Below, in pieces: positions 18,007 through 26,037 of a DNA stretch of 64,000 nt. The translations under genes and the position numbers were made by a program. Source of the stretch: Salinisphaera orenii subsp. halophila YIM 95161 (GTDB taxonomy: Bacteria > Pseudomonadota > Gammaproteobacteria > Nevskiales > Salinisphaeraceae). The notes below the pieces were generated by a model. It did no database searches. It was not told where the DNA came from and was given only the letters and a program-made list of their open reading frames with translations. Numbering within the stretch: position 1 is the first letter of the stretch; each line of letters starts with the position of its first letter. The stretch covers positions 1 to 64,000 of the forward strand of contig NZ_AYKF01000132.1 in the NCBI RefSeq assembly GCF_003732545.1. The letters run 5' to 3'.

Positions 18007-18035
18007 TTCTCCAACCGACGCTTCGGAGTCCGATC

Positions 18036-19118
18036 ATGCAACTCGACAAGATCCACGCCACGGTCGTCACCGGTTTTCTCGGCAGCGGCAAGACCACGCT
18101 TCTGTCGAACCTGATCCGCAACGCGCAGGACAAGCGCATCGCCGTGATCGTCAACGAGTTCGGCGAAATGGATATCGACGCCGAGCTGCTGCGCGGCTGT
18201 CCGCTGGCCTGTGGCGACGAGGGTGAGGGCGAAGACGGCATCTTCGAACTCGCCAACGGCTGCATCTGCTGCACGGTCGAGGAGGAGTTCGTGCCGGTGA
18301 TGAAAAAGCTCATCGAAAAGCGCGATACGATCGACCACATCGTCATCGAAACCTCCGGTCTGGCGCTGCCCAAGCCGCTGGTCCAGGCCTTCAACTGGCC
18401 CGAGATCAAGCAGCACTGCACGGTCGACTCGGTCATCGCGGTGCTCGACGGCCCGGCGATCGCGGCCGGCACCTGGGCGCACGAGCCGGAGCGCGTGGAC
18501 GCCGCCCGGCTCGCCGACGATGCCCTGGATCACGACCCAACGCTGGAGGAACTGCTCGACGATCAGCTCGCCGCCGCGGATCTGGCGATCGTGAGCAAGG
18601 CCGACCGACTGAGCGCGACCGATCGCGACACGGTCGACGAGTGGCTGCGGTCACGGCTGCCGGCGCGGGTGAAGACGCTGTTCGTGGACAACGGCGCCGC
18701 CGATCCGGAGTTGCTGACGGGGCTGGACTCGGCGACCGAAGATCGCATCGAGGCGCTCCAGACCCATCACGACGCCCACCACGCGGCCGGCGAGGCGCAC
18801 GAGCACGCCCACGACCACTTCGATTCGACCGTGATCAGCCTCGGGGCGGTCGACAGCGAGCGCCTGCTGGCGGGCATGCAGCAGCTCATCGCGGAACAGA
18901 CGATCTATCGCGCCAAGGGCTTTGCCGCCGTGGGCGACAAGCCGATGCGCCAGGTCGTCCAGGCGGTGGGCGAACGCGTCGCCCATTACTTCGATCGCCT
19001 GTGGGCGGCCGAGGAGCGCCGCGAGACGCGGCTGGTGTTCATCGGCCACGATCTCGACCGGGACCGCATCCGCGCGGTGCTGGGCGAGGCCGAGGTGGCC
19101 ACCGCCGACGCCGACTGA
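18036..19118 (+). CDS. cobW: CobW-type G3E GTPase metallochaperone
   Basis: A 360-residue SIMIBI P-loop GTPase thought to deliver Co(II) to the CobN chelatase. Walker A is GFLGSGKTTLL near residue 13. The metal-binding C-x-C-C is NGCICCTVEEEF near residue 78, and the G-motif SKADRLS is near 187. A His-rich stretch, HHDAHHAAGEAHEHAHDH near residues 245-263, is a likely extra metal site. It sits between cobB and cobN, the usual place, 29 bases after cobB. ATG 18036 follows CGGAG at proper distance. Confidence 0.93.
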   Translation: MQLDKIHATVVTGFLGSGKTTLLSNLIRNAQDKRIAVIVNEFGEMDIDAELLRGCPLACGDEGEGEDGIFELANGCICCTVEEEFVPVMKKLIEKRDTIDHIVIETSGLALPKPLVQAFNWPEIKQHCTVDSVIAVLDGPAIAAGTWAHEPERVDAARLADDALDHDPTLEELLDDQLAAADLAIVSKADRLSATDRDTVDEWLRSRLPARVKTLFVDNGAADPELLTGLDSATEDRIEALQTHHDAHHAAGEAHEHAHDHFDSTVISLGAVDSERLLAGMQQLIAEQTIYRAKGFAAVGDKPMRQVVQAVGERVAHYFDRLWAAEERRETRLVFIGHDLDRDRIRAVLGEAEVATADAD

Positions 19119-19159
19119 AACGGCGCCGCGTTCGACGCGCGTACCGGCCCGAGAGCGAC

Positions 19160-22100
19160 ATGCATCTACTGGCGGCACAACCGGGCGGCTTCGCCGACGG
19201 CGAGGGCATCATCGACCTCGACCAGTCGCCGGCCGACATGGTGATCCTGAGCGCGGCCGACGGCGTGCTGGCGATGCTGGCCGAGGCCGCCGAACGGCTG
19301 CCGGCGGAATTTCCGAGCCTGCGTCTGGCGAACTGGCGCAATCTGTCCAAGCCCGCGGCGCTGGATCTGTATCGCGACCGCACGCTGGACCGGGCCCGGG
19401 TGGTGGTCGTATCGCTGATCGGCGGCCGCGCCTACTGGCCGTACGGGGTCGAGCAGTTGACCGACTGGGCCACTGCGGCTTCCGACCGCCAGCTGATCGT
19501 GGTTCCCGGCGAGGACTACCACGACGACGAGGTCTTCGCGCTTTCGACGGTCGACTACGACACTGCCCACCGCGTGTGGCGCTACACCCGCGAGGGCGGG
19601 GCGGACAATGCCGAGGCGCTGATGCGCTTCGTCGCCGCCACCTGTCTCGACCGGGACTTCGACTGGCGCGAGCCGACAGTGCTGGCGCGGGCGCTGATCC
19701 ATCACCCCCAGCGGCTGCCGGCCACGCTCGCGGACTGGCGTGCCCGCTGGCCGGCGGGCCACGACCGGCCGGTAGCCGTCGTCGTGCTCTATCGCAGTCA
19801 TCTGCAGAACGGCAACACCGCGGTGTTCGAGGCCCTGTATGAGGTGCTCATGGCCCGGGGGCTGAACCCGCTGCCGGTGGCCGTCGCCTCGCTCAAGGAG
19901 CCCGCCTGTCTCGCCGCGATCGACGAGCTGATCGAGGCGGCCGACGCCGCGGTCGTGCTCAACACCACCGGCTTCGCGCTGCGGGCGGCGACCAACGCGG
20001 CCACGGCCTCTGACCCCGGCACCGGTCGCGCCACCTTCGCCCGCGACATCCCGGTCCTGCAGCTGATCCCGGCCAGCACCACCGAAGCGGATTGGACAGA
20101 GCAGAACGCGGGCCTGCGGTCGCGCGATCTGGCAATGTACGTGGTGCTGCCCGAGCTCGACGGCCGCATCGTCACCCGCGCGGTGGCCTTCAAGACCCTG
20201 GCGTACCGTAGCCGACGCTGCGAGATCGATGTCGTTCGCCACGAGCTGATGCCCGAACGTGCCGCTTTCGTGGCCGATCTGGCCCGACGTTGGGCCCGTC
20301 TGCAGACGCGGCCGAACGCCGACAAGCGCATCGCCCTGATCCTCGCCAACAACCCCGGCACCGACGGGCGCATCGGCAACGGCGTGGGGCTGGACACGCC
20401 GGCCTCGACGCTGGAGCTGCTGGCCGCGCTGCGCGCGGACGGCTACGACACCGGCGCGCTGCCCGACGATCCGACCGCGCTGATGGAGCACCTGCGGGCG
20501 GCGGTCTCCAACGATGCCGCGCGCAACGAGTTCAAGCCGAGTCACCAGAGTCTGGACATCGCCGTCTACGAGGACTGGTTCGCGACCCTGCCGGCCGCCA
20601 GTCAGGCCGCGGTCCTCGAGCGCTGGGGCGAACCGCGGGCGGATCCGAAACATCAGGACGGGCGTCTGCAGATCGCCGGGCTGCGCTTCGGCAACGTGTT
20701 CGTCGGGCCGCAGCCGGCGCGCGGCTTCGGGATCGACCTGGCCGCCAACTACCACGACCCCGATCTGGTGCCGCCCCACGGCTATCTGGCCTTCTACGCC
20801 TGGCTGCGCGAAGTCTATGCGGTGGATGCCGTGATCCACGTCGGCAAGCACGGCAACCTCGAGTGGCTGCCGGGCAAGAGCGTGGCGCTGTCACGACACT
20901 GCTGGCCGGACATCGCCCTCGGCCCGATGCCGCAACTCTATCCGTTCATCGTCAACGATCCGGGCGAGGGCGCCCAGGCCAAGCGCCGCAGCCAGGCCGT
21001 GATCATCGACCACATGACGCCGCCGATCGTGCGCGCGGAAAGCCACGGCGCGCTGGCCGAGCTGGAAGGCCTGGTCGACGAATACTTCGAGGCCGCGGGC
21101 CTGGATCGCCGGCGCGAGACCTATCTGCGCGATCGCATTCTGGAGATCGCCCGCCGCAGCCACGTCGCCGACGAGATCGCCGAGGACCCGAGCGACGACG
21201 AGGCGATCCTGGCCCGGCTCGACACCTATATCTGCGATCTCAAGGAAGCCCAGATCCGGGGCGGCCTGCATTGCCTCGGCCGGCTGCCGGATCGGGCGCA
21301 GCTGGCCGAGACTCTGGTCTCGCTGACCCGCATGCAGCGCGGGGAGGGCGCGACCGACCGCGGTCTGCTGCACGCCCTCGCGGCCGATCTGGAACTGGGG
21401 GATTTCGACCCGCTCCGGGTGGACGGCCAGGCCTGGGACGGGCCGAAGCCGGCGATCCTCGCCTCGCTGTCGTCTCAGGGCTGGCGCACGGATCATCACA
21501 CCCGCGAACGCCTCGAGCAGCTGGCGGTCGATCTCGTCGCCCGGGCGGTGATCGACGGCGATATGGCGGCCGTGCGGGGCCTCACCCAGACCGCGGCGCT
21601 GCTGAGCTACGTCCGCGACACGCTGCTGCCGGCGCTCACGCGCGGCGTCACCGACGAGATCGCGCACACACTCGGCGGGCTGAACGGGCGTTTCGTCCCG
21701 CCGGGGCCGAGCGGTGCGCCCACCCGCGGACGCCTGGACACGCTCCCCACCGGCCGCAACTTCTACACCGTCGACAGCCGCGCGATTCCGACGACGACGG
21801 CCTGGGAACTGGGCAAGACATCGGCCGAGGCGCTGGTCACGCGGCATCTGCAGGAGCAGGGCGACTATCCGCGCCGGATCGGGCTGTCCGTCTGGGGCAC
21901 GGCCACGATGCGCACCGGCGGCGACGACATCGCCCAGGCGTTCGCGCTGATGGGCATCAAGCCGGTCTGGGCCCCGGGCTCCAATCGTCTGGTGGACTTC
22001 GAGATCGTGCCCGCCTTCCAGCTCGGCCGGCCGCGGGTGGACGTCACCCTGCGCGTCTCCGGCTTCTTTCGCGATGCCTTCGCCGGCATCATCCGGCTGT

Positions 22101-22963
22101 TCGATGCCGCGGTGCGCCAGCTGGCCACGTTCGAGGACCCGGGCGACGGCAACACCATCCGGACGAACGTCGAGCATCGGGTGGCCGAACTTCTGGCCCA
22201 GGGCCACGACCACGACAGCGCCATGCGCCAGGCCTGCTTCCGAGTGTTCGGCTCGCGGCCCGGCACCTACGGCTCGGGCCTGAGCGAGCGGATCGACGCC
22301 GGCGACTGGGGTGACGGCGACGATCTGGCCGACGCCTACGTCGAGCGCGGCGGCTACGCCTACGGCGAACGCGAATACGGCGAGGCGGCCTTCGAGGCGT
22401 TCAACGACCGCCTCGAAGGGCTCGAGGCGGTCATCCAGAACCAGGACAACCGCGAGCACGACATCCTCGATTCCGCGGACTACTACCAGTTCCAGGGCGG
22501 CATGGCCAACGCCGCCCGCAGCCGCCGCAGCGGCCGCATGCCGACCGTCTACCACGGCGACCACAGCAACCCGGGCGCGCCGCGCATCCGCACGCTCACC
22601 GAGGAGATCAACCGCGTGATCCGGGCCCGGGTGACCAACCCCAAATGGATTGGCGCGATGCAGCGCCACGGCTACAAGGGCGCCTTCGAGATGGCCGCCA
22701 CGGTCGACTACCTGTTCGCCTACGACGCCACCACGCAGGTGGTCGCCGATTACCAGTACGCCGCCGTTTCGGATGCGCTGATCCTCGACGAGGACAACCG
22801 GGCGTTCGTGGAGGCTCACAACCCGGATGCGCTGCGCAACATGTCCGAACGCATGCTCGAAGCCATGCAGCGCGGCCTCTGGCACGAACCCGGCGCCTAT
22901 CGCGAACACATCGAGAACGCGATTCTGGAACTCGAGGAAGGCTACGAACAACCGCTCGAATAG
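19160..22963 (+). CDS. cobN: Cobaltochelatase large subunit CobN
   Basis: ATP-dependent chelatase core of 1267 residues, H-subunit/BchH family, which binds the corrin and accepts cobalt. Family landmarks include YWPYGVEQL, VVLYRSHLQNGNT, VLNTTGFAL, IGNGVGLDTPAS and HVGKHGNLEWLPGK near residue 560. Also present are NLYAxY-type blocks, the GTATMRTGGDDIAQ stretch and KWIGAMQRHGYKGAFEMAATVDYLFAYDA close to the end. The ATG at 19160 gives the normal N-terminus (MHLLAAQPGG); the upstream extension of the frame overlaps cobW. Start is 41 bases after cobW. It is the last gene of the riboswitch operon. Confidence 0.96.
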   Translation: MHLLAAQPGGFADGEGIIDLDQSPADMVILSAADGVLAMLAEAAERLPAEFPSLRLANWRNLSKPAALDLYRDRTLDRARVVVVSLIGGRAYWPYGVEQLTDWATAASDRQLIVVPGEDYHDDEVFALSTVDYDTAHRVWRYTREGGADNAEALMRFVAATCLDRDFDWREPTVLARALIHHPQRLPATLADWRARWPAGHDRPVAVVVLYRSHLQNGNTAVFEALYEVLMARGLNPLPVAVASLKEPACLAAIDELIEAADAAVVLNTTGFALRAATNAATASDPGTGRATFARDIPVLQLIPASTTEADWTEQNAGLRSRDLAMYVVLPELDGRIVTRAVAFKTLAYRSRRCEIDVVRHELMPERAAFVADLARRWARLQTRPNADKRIALILANNPGTDGRIGNGVGLDTPASTLELLAALRADGYDTGALPDDPTALMEHLRAAVSNDAARNEFKPSHQSLDIAVYEDWFATLPAASQAAVLERWGEPRADPKHQDGRLQIAGLRFGNVFVGPQPARGFGIDLAANYHDPDLVPPHGYLAFYAWLREVYAVDAVIHVGKHGNLEWLPGKSVALSRHCWPDIALGPMPQLYPFIVNDPGEGAQAKRRSQAVIIDHMTPPIVRAESHGALAELEGLVDEYFEAAGLDRRRETYLRDRILEIARRSHVADEIAEDPSDDEAILARLDTYICDLKEAQIRGGLHCLGRLPDRAQLAETLVSLTRMQRGEGATDRGLLHALAADLELGDFDPLRVDGQAWDGPKPAILASLSSQGWRTDHHTRERLEQLAVDLVARAVIDGDMAAVRGLTQTAALLSYVRDTLLPALTRGVTDEIAHTLGGLNGRFVPPGPSGAPTRGRLDTLPTGRNFYTVDSRAIPTTTAWELGKTSAEALVTRHLQEQGDYPRRIGLSVWGTATMRTGGDDIAQAFALMGIKPVWAPGSNRLVDFEIVPAFQLGRPRVDVTLRVSGFFRDAFAGIIRLFDAAVRQLATFEDPGDGNTIRTNVEHRVAELLAQGHDHDSAMRQACFRVFGSRPGTYGSGLSERIDAGDWGDGDDLADAYVERGGYAYGEREYGEAAFEAFNDRLEGLEAVIQNQDNREHDILDSADYYQFQGGMANAARSRRSGRMPTVYHGDHSNPGAPRIRTLTEEINRVIRARVTNPKWIGAMQRHGYKGAFEMAATVDYLFAYDATTQVVADYQYAAVSDALILDEDNRAFVEAHNPDALRNMSERMLEAMQRGLWHEPGAYREHIENAILELEEGYEQPLE

Positions 22964-23552
22964 GTGCGCCACGAGAACAGGCGCTGCCGGCCACGCGGAA
23001 AGACATTGTCCGCATCCGATCGTCAGGCCAGCTCAGACCAACAGGGTGTTGAGCAACCGCATCGGACCACGTCATCCGGTCCATGTCAGCGGCAAGCGCC
23101 TGACTTGGTCGCAGACTCGTCGCCGTTCGCGAACTCCCGTTCGCTGTTCAACCTCGACATCACAGACGGCGGGCTCGTCGCGCCCGATAACACCCAGTGA
23201 TTCGACGCGATAACCATCGGAGTGCGTCTTCACGATGCGCTCGCGGACACGCACGCGGTGACGCAATCGATAACATCAACGAGCGTCAGGCCTGACTGGA
23301 CAACAGGCTCGCTCGTTCGAGCTAGAGCGAAGAGGTCGTGGCCGATGCCCTGAGTGTGGGCGTCGAAACGCGCCGTTGCCACGCGGATACCAGCAGTGAT
23401 GACCTTCACACTGAATGCGCGTCGCAATAGTGGAGTGGCAGCCGAAGAACTAGCGATGTGCTTCACATCTGCTCAGCCCGACACAATATTTAACATAATA
23501 TACATTATGCGTATTACATAGCCTAGCGAAGCGAGCGCGCCGTGCGCCTTCT
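22964..23552. other. Gene-poor stretch after cobN with a short inverted repeat
   Basis: I see no intact gene in these 590 bases. Two short minus-strand frames (about 23072-23266 and 23230-23466) abut in different frames and read like one eroded protein, but no family is recognisable. Base composition falls here compared with the B12 cluster. At 23494-23509 there is CATAAT-ATAC-ATTATG, an inverted repeat in an AT-rich patch that may be a promoter or operator element. The stretch may mark the left edge of an accessory region. Confidence 0.4.
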
Positions 23553-23561
23553 GTGAATTGG

Positions 23562-23975
23562 CTACCGAGGACGCAGACTGCCCGTCTGCAAATAACGACC
23601 ATAGCGGTCGCAGTGAAACTCCGCGTTGATCCGGGTCGTTTCCGTAGGCGTCATGCGCTGATTCCTGCGCCACTCGGCGCATGTGTGTCGCAATTGTTTA
23701 CCTTTGGGTGTCTGGGCTCGGCGATTCTCGGCCTGACGTTGGCGCTGGCGGGCTTGGGCCTGTCGTTCAGTTGCCTGGGCGTCGCGGTATTGGCGACTAC
23801 TGGTCACTGACGACTCCGGCGTGCTGTCGAACTCGATGGCGTCACTAATGCTGGACATCAGTCCGCCGATCACGACCGCGCCTAACAGCATTGCGATCAA
23901 CCTCATCGCGATCCAGCCAATGACAAGGCCGCCGGCGACAGCGAACGCCATCCGAACGTAGTTGATGTCGCGCAT
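23562..23975 (-). CDS. Small membrane protein of unknown function
   Basis: Unrecognised 137-residue protein. Residues about 9-45 are hydrophobic (VRMAFAVAGGLVIGWIAMRL then AMLLGAVVIGGLMSS), giving one long or two short membrane helices. Residues about 65-95 are Gln/Arg/Ala-rich (QATERQAQARQRQRQAENRR) and could form a coiled coil. The C-terminus holds two Cys (HTCAEW, EFHCDRY) spaced like a small domain or disulphide pair. An AGGG lies 8 bases before the ATG. It follows the fic gene on the same strand with about 160 bases between, so the two might be co-transcribed. Nothing in it suggests a specific role. Confidence 0.55.
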   Translation of the reverse strand: MRDINYVRMAFAVAGGLVIGWIAMRLIAMLLGAVVIGGLMSSISDAIEFDSTPESSVTSSRQYRDAQATERQAQARQRQRQAENRRAQTPKGKQLRHTCAEWRRNQRMTPTETTRINAEFHCDRYGRYLQTGSLRPR

Positions 23976-24133
23976 GGTTGCCCTATCCGGTCCCCATAGC
24001 GATATCGGCTAGCGTCACAGCCGCTGAACCGTTGGTGGTTACATCGAAGCGATAAACGCGAGCAGCGCGGCGATCGTCCATTGGTCCATCAGCGCGCCGC
24101 CGAGCAGTGGTACGTATGGAGGGCAGTGCCGCA

Positions 24134-25330
24134 TCAGTTCACCAGCCCCGCCATCTTCGGGAATAGATAATCCAGGTAGGTGGCGGGAAATGCCGGTCGA
24201 ACCGGACCTCGTTGATTCGAGCTGACGAGCAAGCCTTCTTTAAGGAGTTCGCTAACCACCTGTCTCCCCATACGCTCTTTGTATCCGGTACGTCGGCCGG
24301 CCTCCGCTCGGGTCAACTCGCCCTCAATGAACGCCGCCTTAAGTACGCCTTCGGCGCCGCGGTCGAGCGCGGGTACGTCCGGAAGTGCCCGCTCGCTGGC
24401 CTGACGAACCAGATATTCGACCCGCCGCTTGTAGCCCTCGATGCCAAGTACGTCGGCCATGTAGTCGACCTGGTCCACGCAGGTATCCAGGAAAAACTTG
24501 CAGAACGCATACAGCGCCCGTTCGCTGCGCTGCCCGCGCCCATCGAGAGCGCCTTGTCGCGGCGCATCCGCATCCGCCAAGTGACTGTAGTAGCGCTGGC
24601 GGGCACGCGCGAGCCCGCGTGAGAGGCTCCAGATCGCGGGCTGTTCCAGCACACAATCGATATAGACCTCGCTGAAAAGGCGCGCGACGCGGCCGTTGCC
24701 ATCGACAAAGGGATGCAGAAAGGCCAGCCGATGATGTGCGGCAGCGGCCGCTATCAGGCCCTGGTCACCGCGCAGGCTCGCTCGATCAGGACGATACGCG
24801 TCAGCAAAACAGGCCAGTGCCGCGCTCAGCTGATCATGGCTGATTGCGACATGTCTTGCGACGCGCACATCGGTCGTTCGCAGCTCGCCGGGTCGAACGA
24901 CAACGCTTTGATTGCCGTTGGAATCAGAAATGCGCCGTTCCGACTCGGGTGCCGTCTCAAAGATGAGCTGGTGGATCCGGCGAATGAAATCGGGATCGGT
25001 TGGACGCTCGTGGCTGCCGGCTTCATCGCGTGCGGCGATGATCTGCTGTGCCTCACGCAGCGCCAGAGAAATCATCACCCCCGGGGTTTGCATCTGCTCA
25101 CCAGCGCGCACCGCCCGATCGACCTCGACCGGATGGGTGTTCTGCCCTTCGATCAAATTCGAATAGTAGGTATTGACCATCCGAAGCATGTCCTGCAACG
25201 CACCCCGTGTCGCAGCCGGCAAGCCGCTCAACGCCGCCGATTTCTGTGCCAATTGATACGCCCTGGACGCGAGTTCGCGTGAGGGGTCGGACGGCATCCA
25301 CGGTGCAAGCCCGTACGTCAGGTCAGTCAT
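24134..25330 (-). CDS. fic: Fic family protein (AMPylator), class II, with C-terminal winged helix
   Basis: A 398-residue Fic enzyme, predicted to transfer AMP from ATP to a protein hydroxyl. The active motif is LHPFVDGNGRVARL near residue 212. The N-terminal inhibitory helix motif (S/T)xxxE(G/N) is present as S57-N-L-I-E61-G62, which marks class II Fic proteins that are autoinhibited. Residues about 325-398 look like a winged helix-turn-helix (LTRAEAGRRTGYKERMGRQVV, LLKEGLLVSS), suggesting DNA binding. A 16-base perfect palindrome lies 10 bases before the start codon and may be its own operator. The target protein is unknown. No antitoxin gene is evident next to it; the inhibitory helix is internal. 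Confidence 0.9.
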   Translation of the reverse strand: MTDLTYGLAPWMPSDPSRELASRAYQLAQKSAALSGLPAATRGALQDMLRMVNTYYSNLIEGQNTHPVEVDRAVRAGEQMQTPGVMISLALREAQQIIAARDEAGSHERPTDPDFIRRIHQLIFETAPESERRISDSNGNQSVVVRPGELRTTDVRVARHVAISHDQLSAALACFADAYRPDRASLRGDQGLIAAAAAHHRLAFLHPFVDGNGRVARLFSEVYIDCVLEQPAIWSLSRGLARARQRYYSHLADADAPRQGALDGRGQRSERALYAFCKFFLDTCVDQVDYMADVLGIEGYKRRVEYLVRQASERALPDVPALDRGAEGVLKAAFIEGELTRAEAGRRTGYKERMGRQVVSELLKEGLLVSSNQRGPVRPAFPATYLDYLFPKMAGLVN

Positions 25331-25340
25331 TGATTCATAA

Positions 25341-25356
25341 GGCGAAATATTTCGCC
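25341..25356. promoter_or_regulatory. 16-base perfect palindrome before fic
   Basis: GGCGAAATATTTCGCC is identical to its reverse complement and lies 10 bases upstream of the fic start codon, in a clearly AT-rich stretch. Its place over the expected ribosome-binding and promoter-proximal region fits a repressor site, perhaps for the Fic winged helix itself. Imperfect copies of TGCCGGTT/TGCCG follow at 25372-25400 and 25472-25505. Confidence 0.55.
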
Positions 25357-26025
25357 GATTATGCCAAATTTTTGCCGGTTCTTCTGCCGCTCTAACGGAA
25401 AATATAATGGCGTTTAGATTTATGATTATTAATAATTAAATCGAATATTTTCGACGCAAACCATCGAGATAAAAGCCGGTTTCTGCCGGTTAGTATGCCG
25501 CTTATAGGACTTTATACGCGGCACGACCTCTCAATGACCACGTTTACTGGAGCCCGAGCATCTCGCATGAGGCCCTGATCATCCAGCCGGATGCAGACTC
25601 TCTTGCCACGCCGCCCGCGCCCAGGGCGACGGCCGCGTGAGAATTGATCTCCAACACTCTCAGCCGGTGGCGGTTGCCATCGACATGAGTGACCTCTTCG
25701 CCGGCCGTGATCAGCAGACCGGGCGAGCCATACAGCAGCGTAACGGCGCAAGCGAGGCGACAGGCGGTCGAACCGGCCGTTCGCTTGCGCGATATTGGAG
25801 AACGCAGGTCGTCGCCATGCGACTGCCTCAAACCGCATGAAATCCGCTTACGGCAATATTTCCAACGCATTGCAGGCCCGAGGTGGCGAATCGTCAGTAA
25901 CGGGCAAACCTGATAGGTTCGATCCAAAAGGCATAAATAAGCCTTTTGTGCGTTTTCCCGATGCCCAAGCCGTCGGCCGAGAACCGTATCCATGCGACAA
26001 CCGGGGTGGATCGATTCACCCGTCC
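25357..26025. other. AT-rich then degenerate intergenic stretch between fic and the second monooxygenase
   Basis: No intact gene seen. Bases 25357-25510 are strongly AT-rich (TTATGATTATTAATAATTAAAT) and probably hold the fic promoter. Bases 25544-25800 in the minus direction read as fragments such as GEEVTHVDGNRHRLRVLEIN that shift frame into KRVCIRLDDQGLMRDAR, suggesting a decayed gene I cannot identify. A stem-loop lies at 25926-25947. Confidence 0.4.
25926..25947. other. AAAAGGC/GCCTTTT stem-loop upstream of the second monooxygenase
   Basis: A 7-bp stem AAAAGGC / GCCTTTT with an 8-base AT loop, followed by GTGCGTTTT. It resembles a weak intrinsic terminator or attenuator placed about 90 bases before the gene start, so it may end leftover upstream transcription or form part of the leader. 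Confidence 0.35.
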
Positions 26026-26035
26026 AAAGGAGGAG
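26026..26035 (+). promoter_or_regulatory. Strong ribosome-binding site deciding the start of monooxygenase copy 2
   Basis: AAAGGAGGAG ends 2 bases before ATG 26038, containing the near-complete anti-SD match GGAGG. It fixes the start at 26038 although the frame is open from 25795. Confidence 0.75.
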
Positions 26036-26037
26036 AT

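Noticed and set aside
20891-22972. Minus-strand frame of 693 codons opposite cobN
   Set aside because: It is a high-GC shadow: it mirrors the codon bias of the true cobN frame, has no family motif and no start signal.
25795-26037. Longer N-terminus of the second monooxygenase from ATG 25795
   Set aside because: The paralog starts at the same point as ATG 26038, which has a strong AAAGGAGGAG in front.
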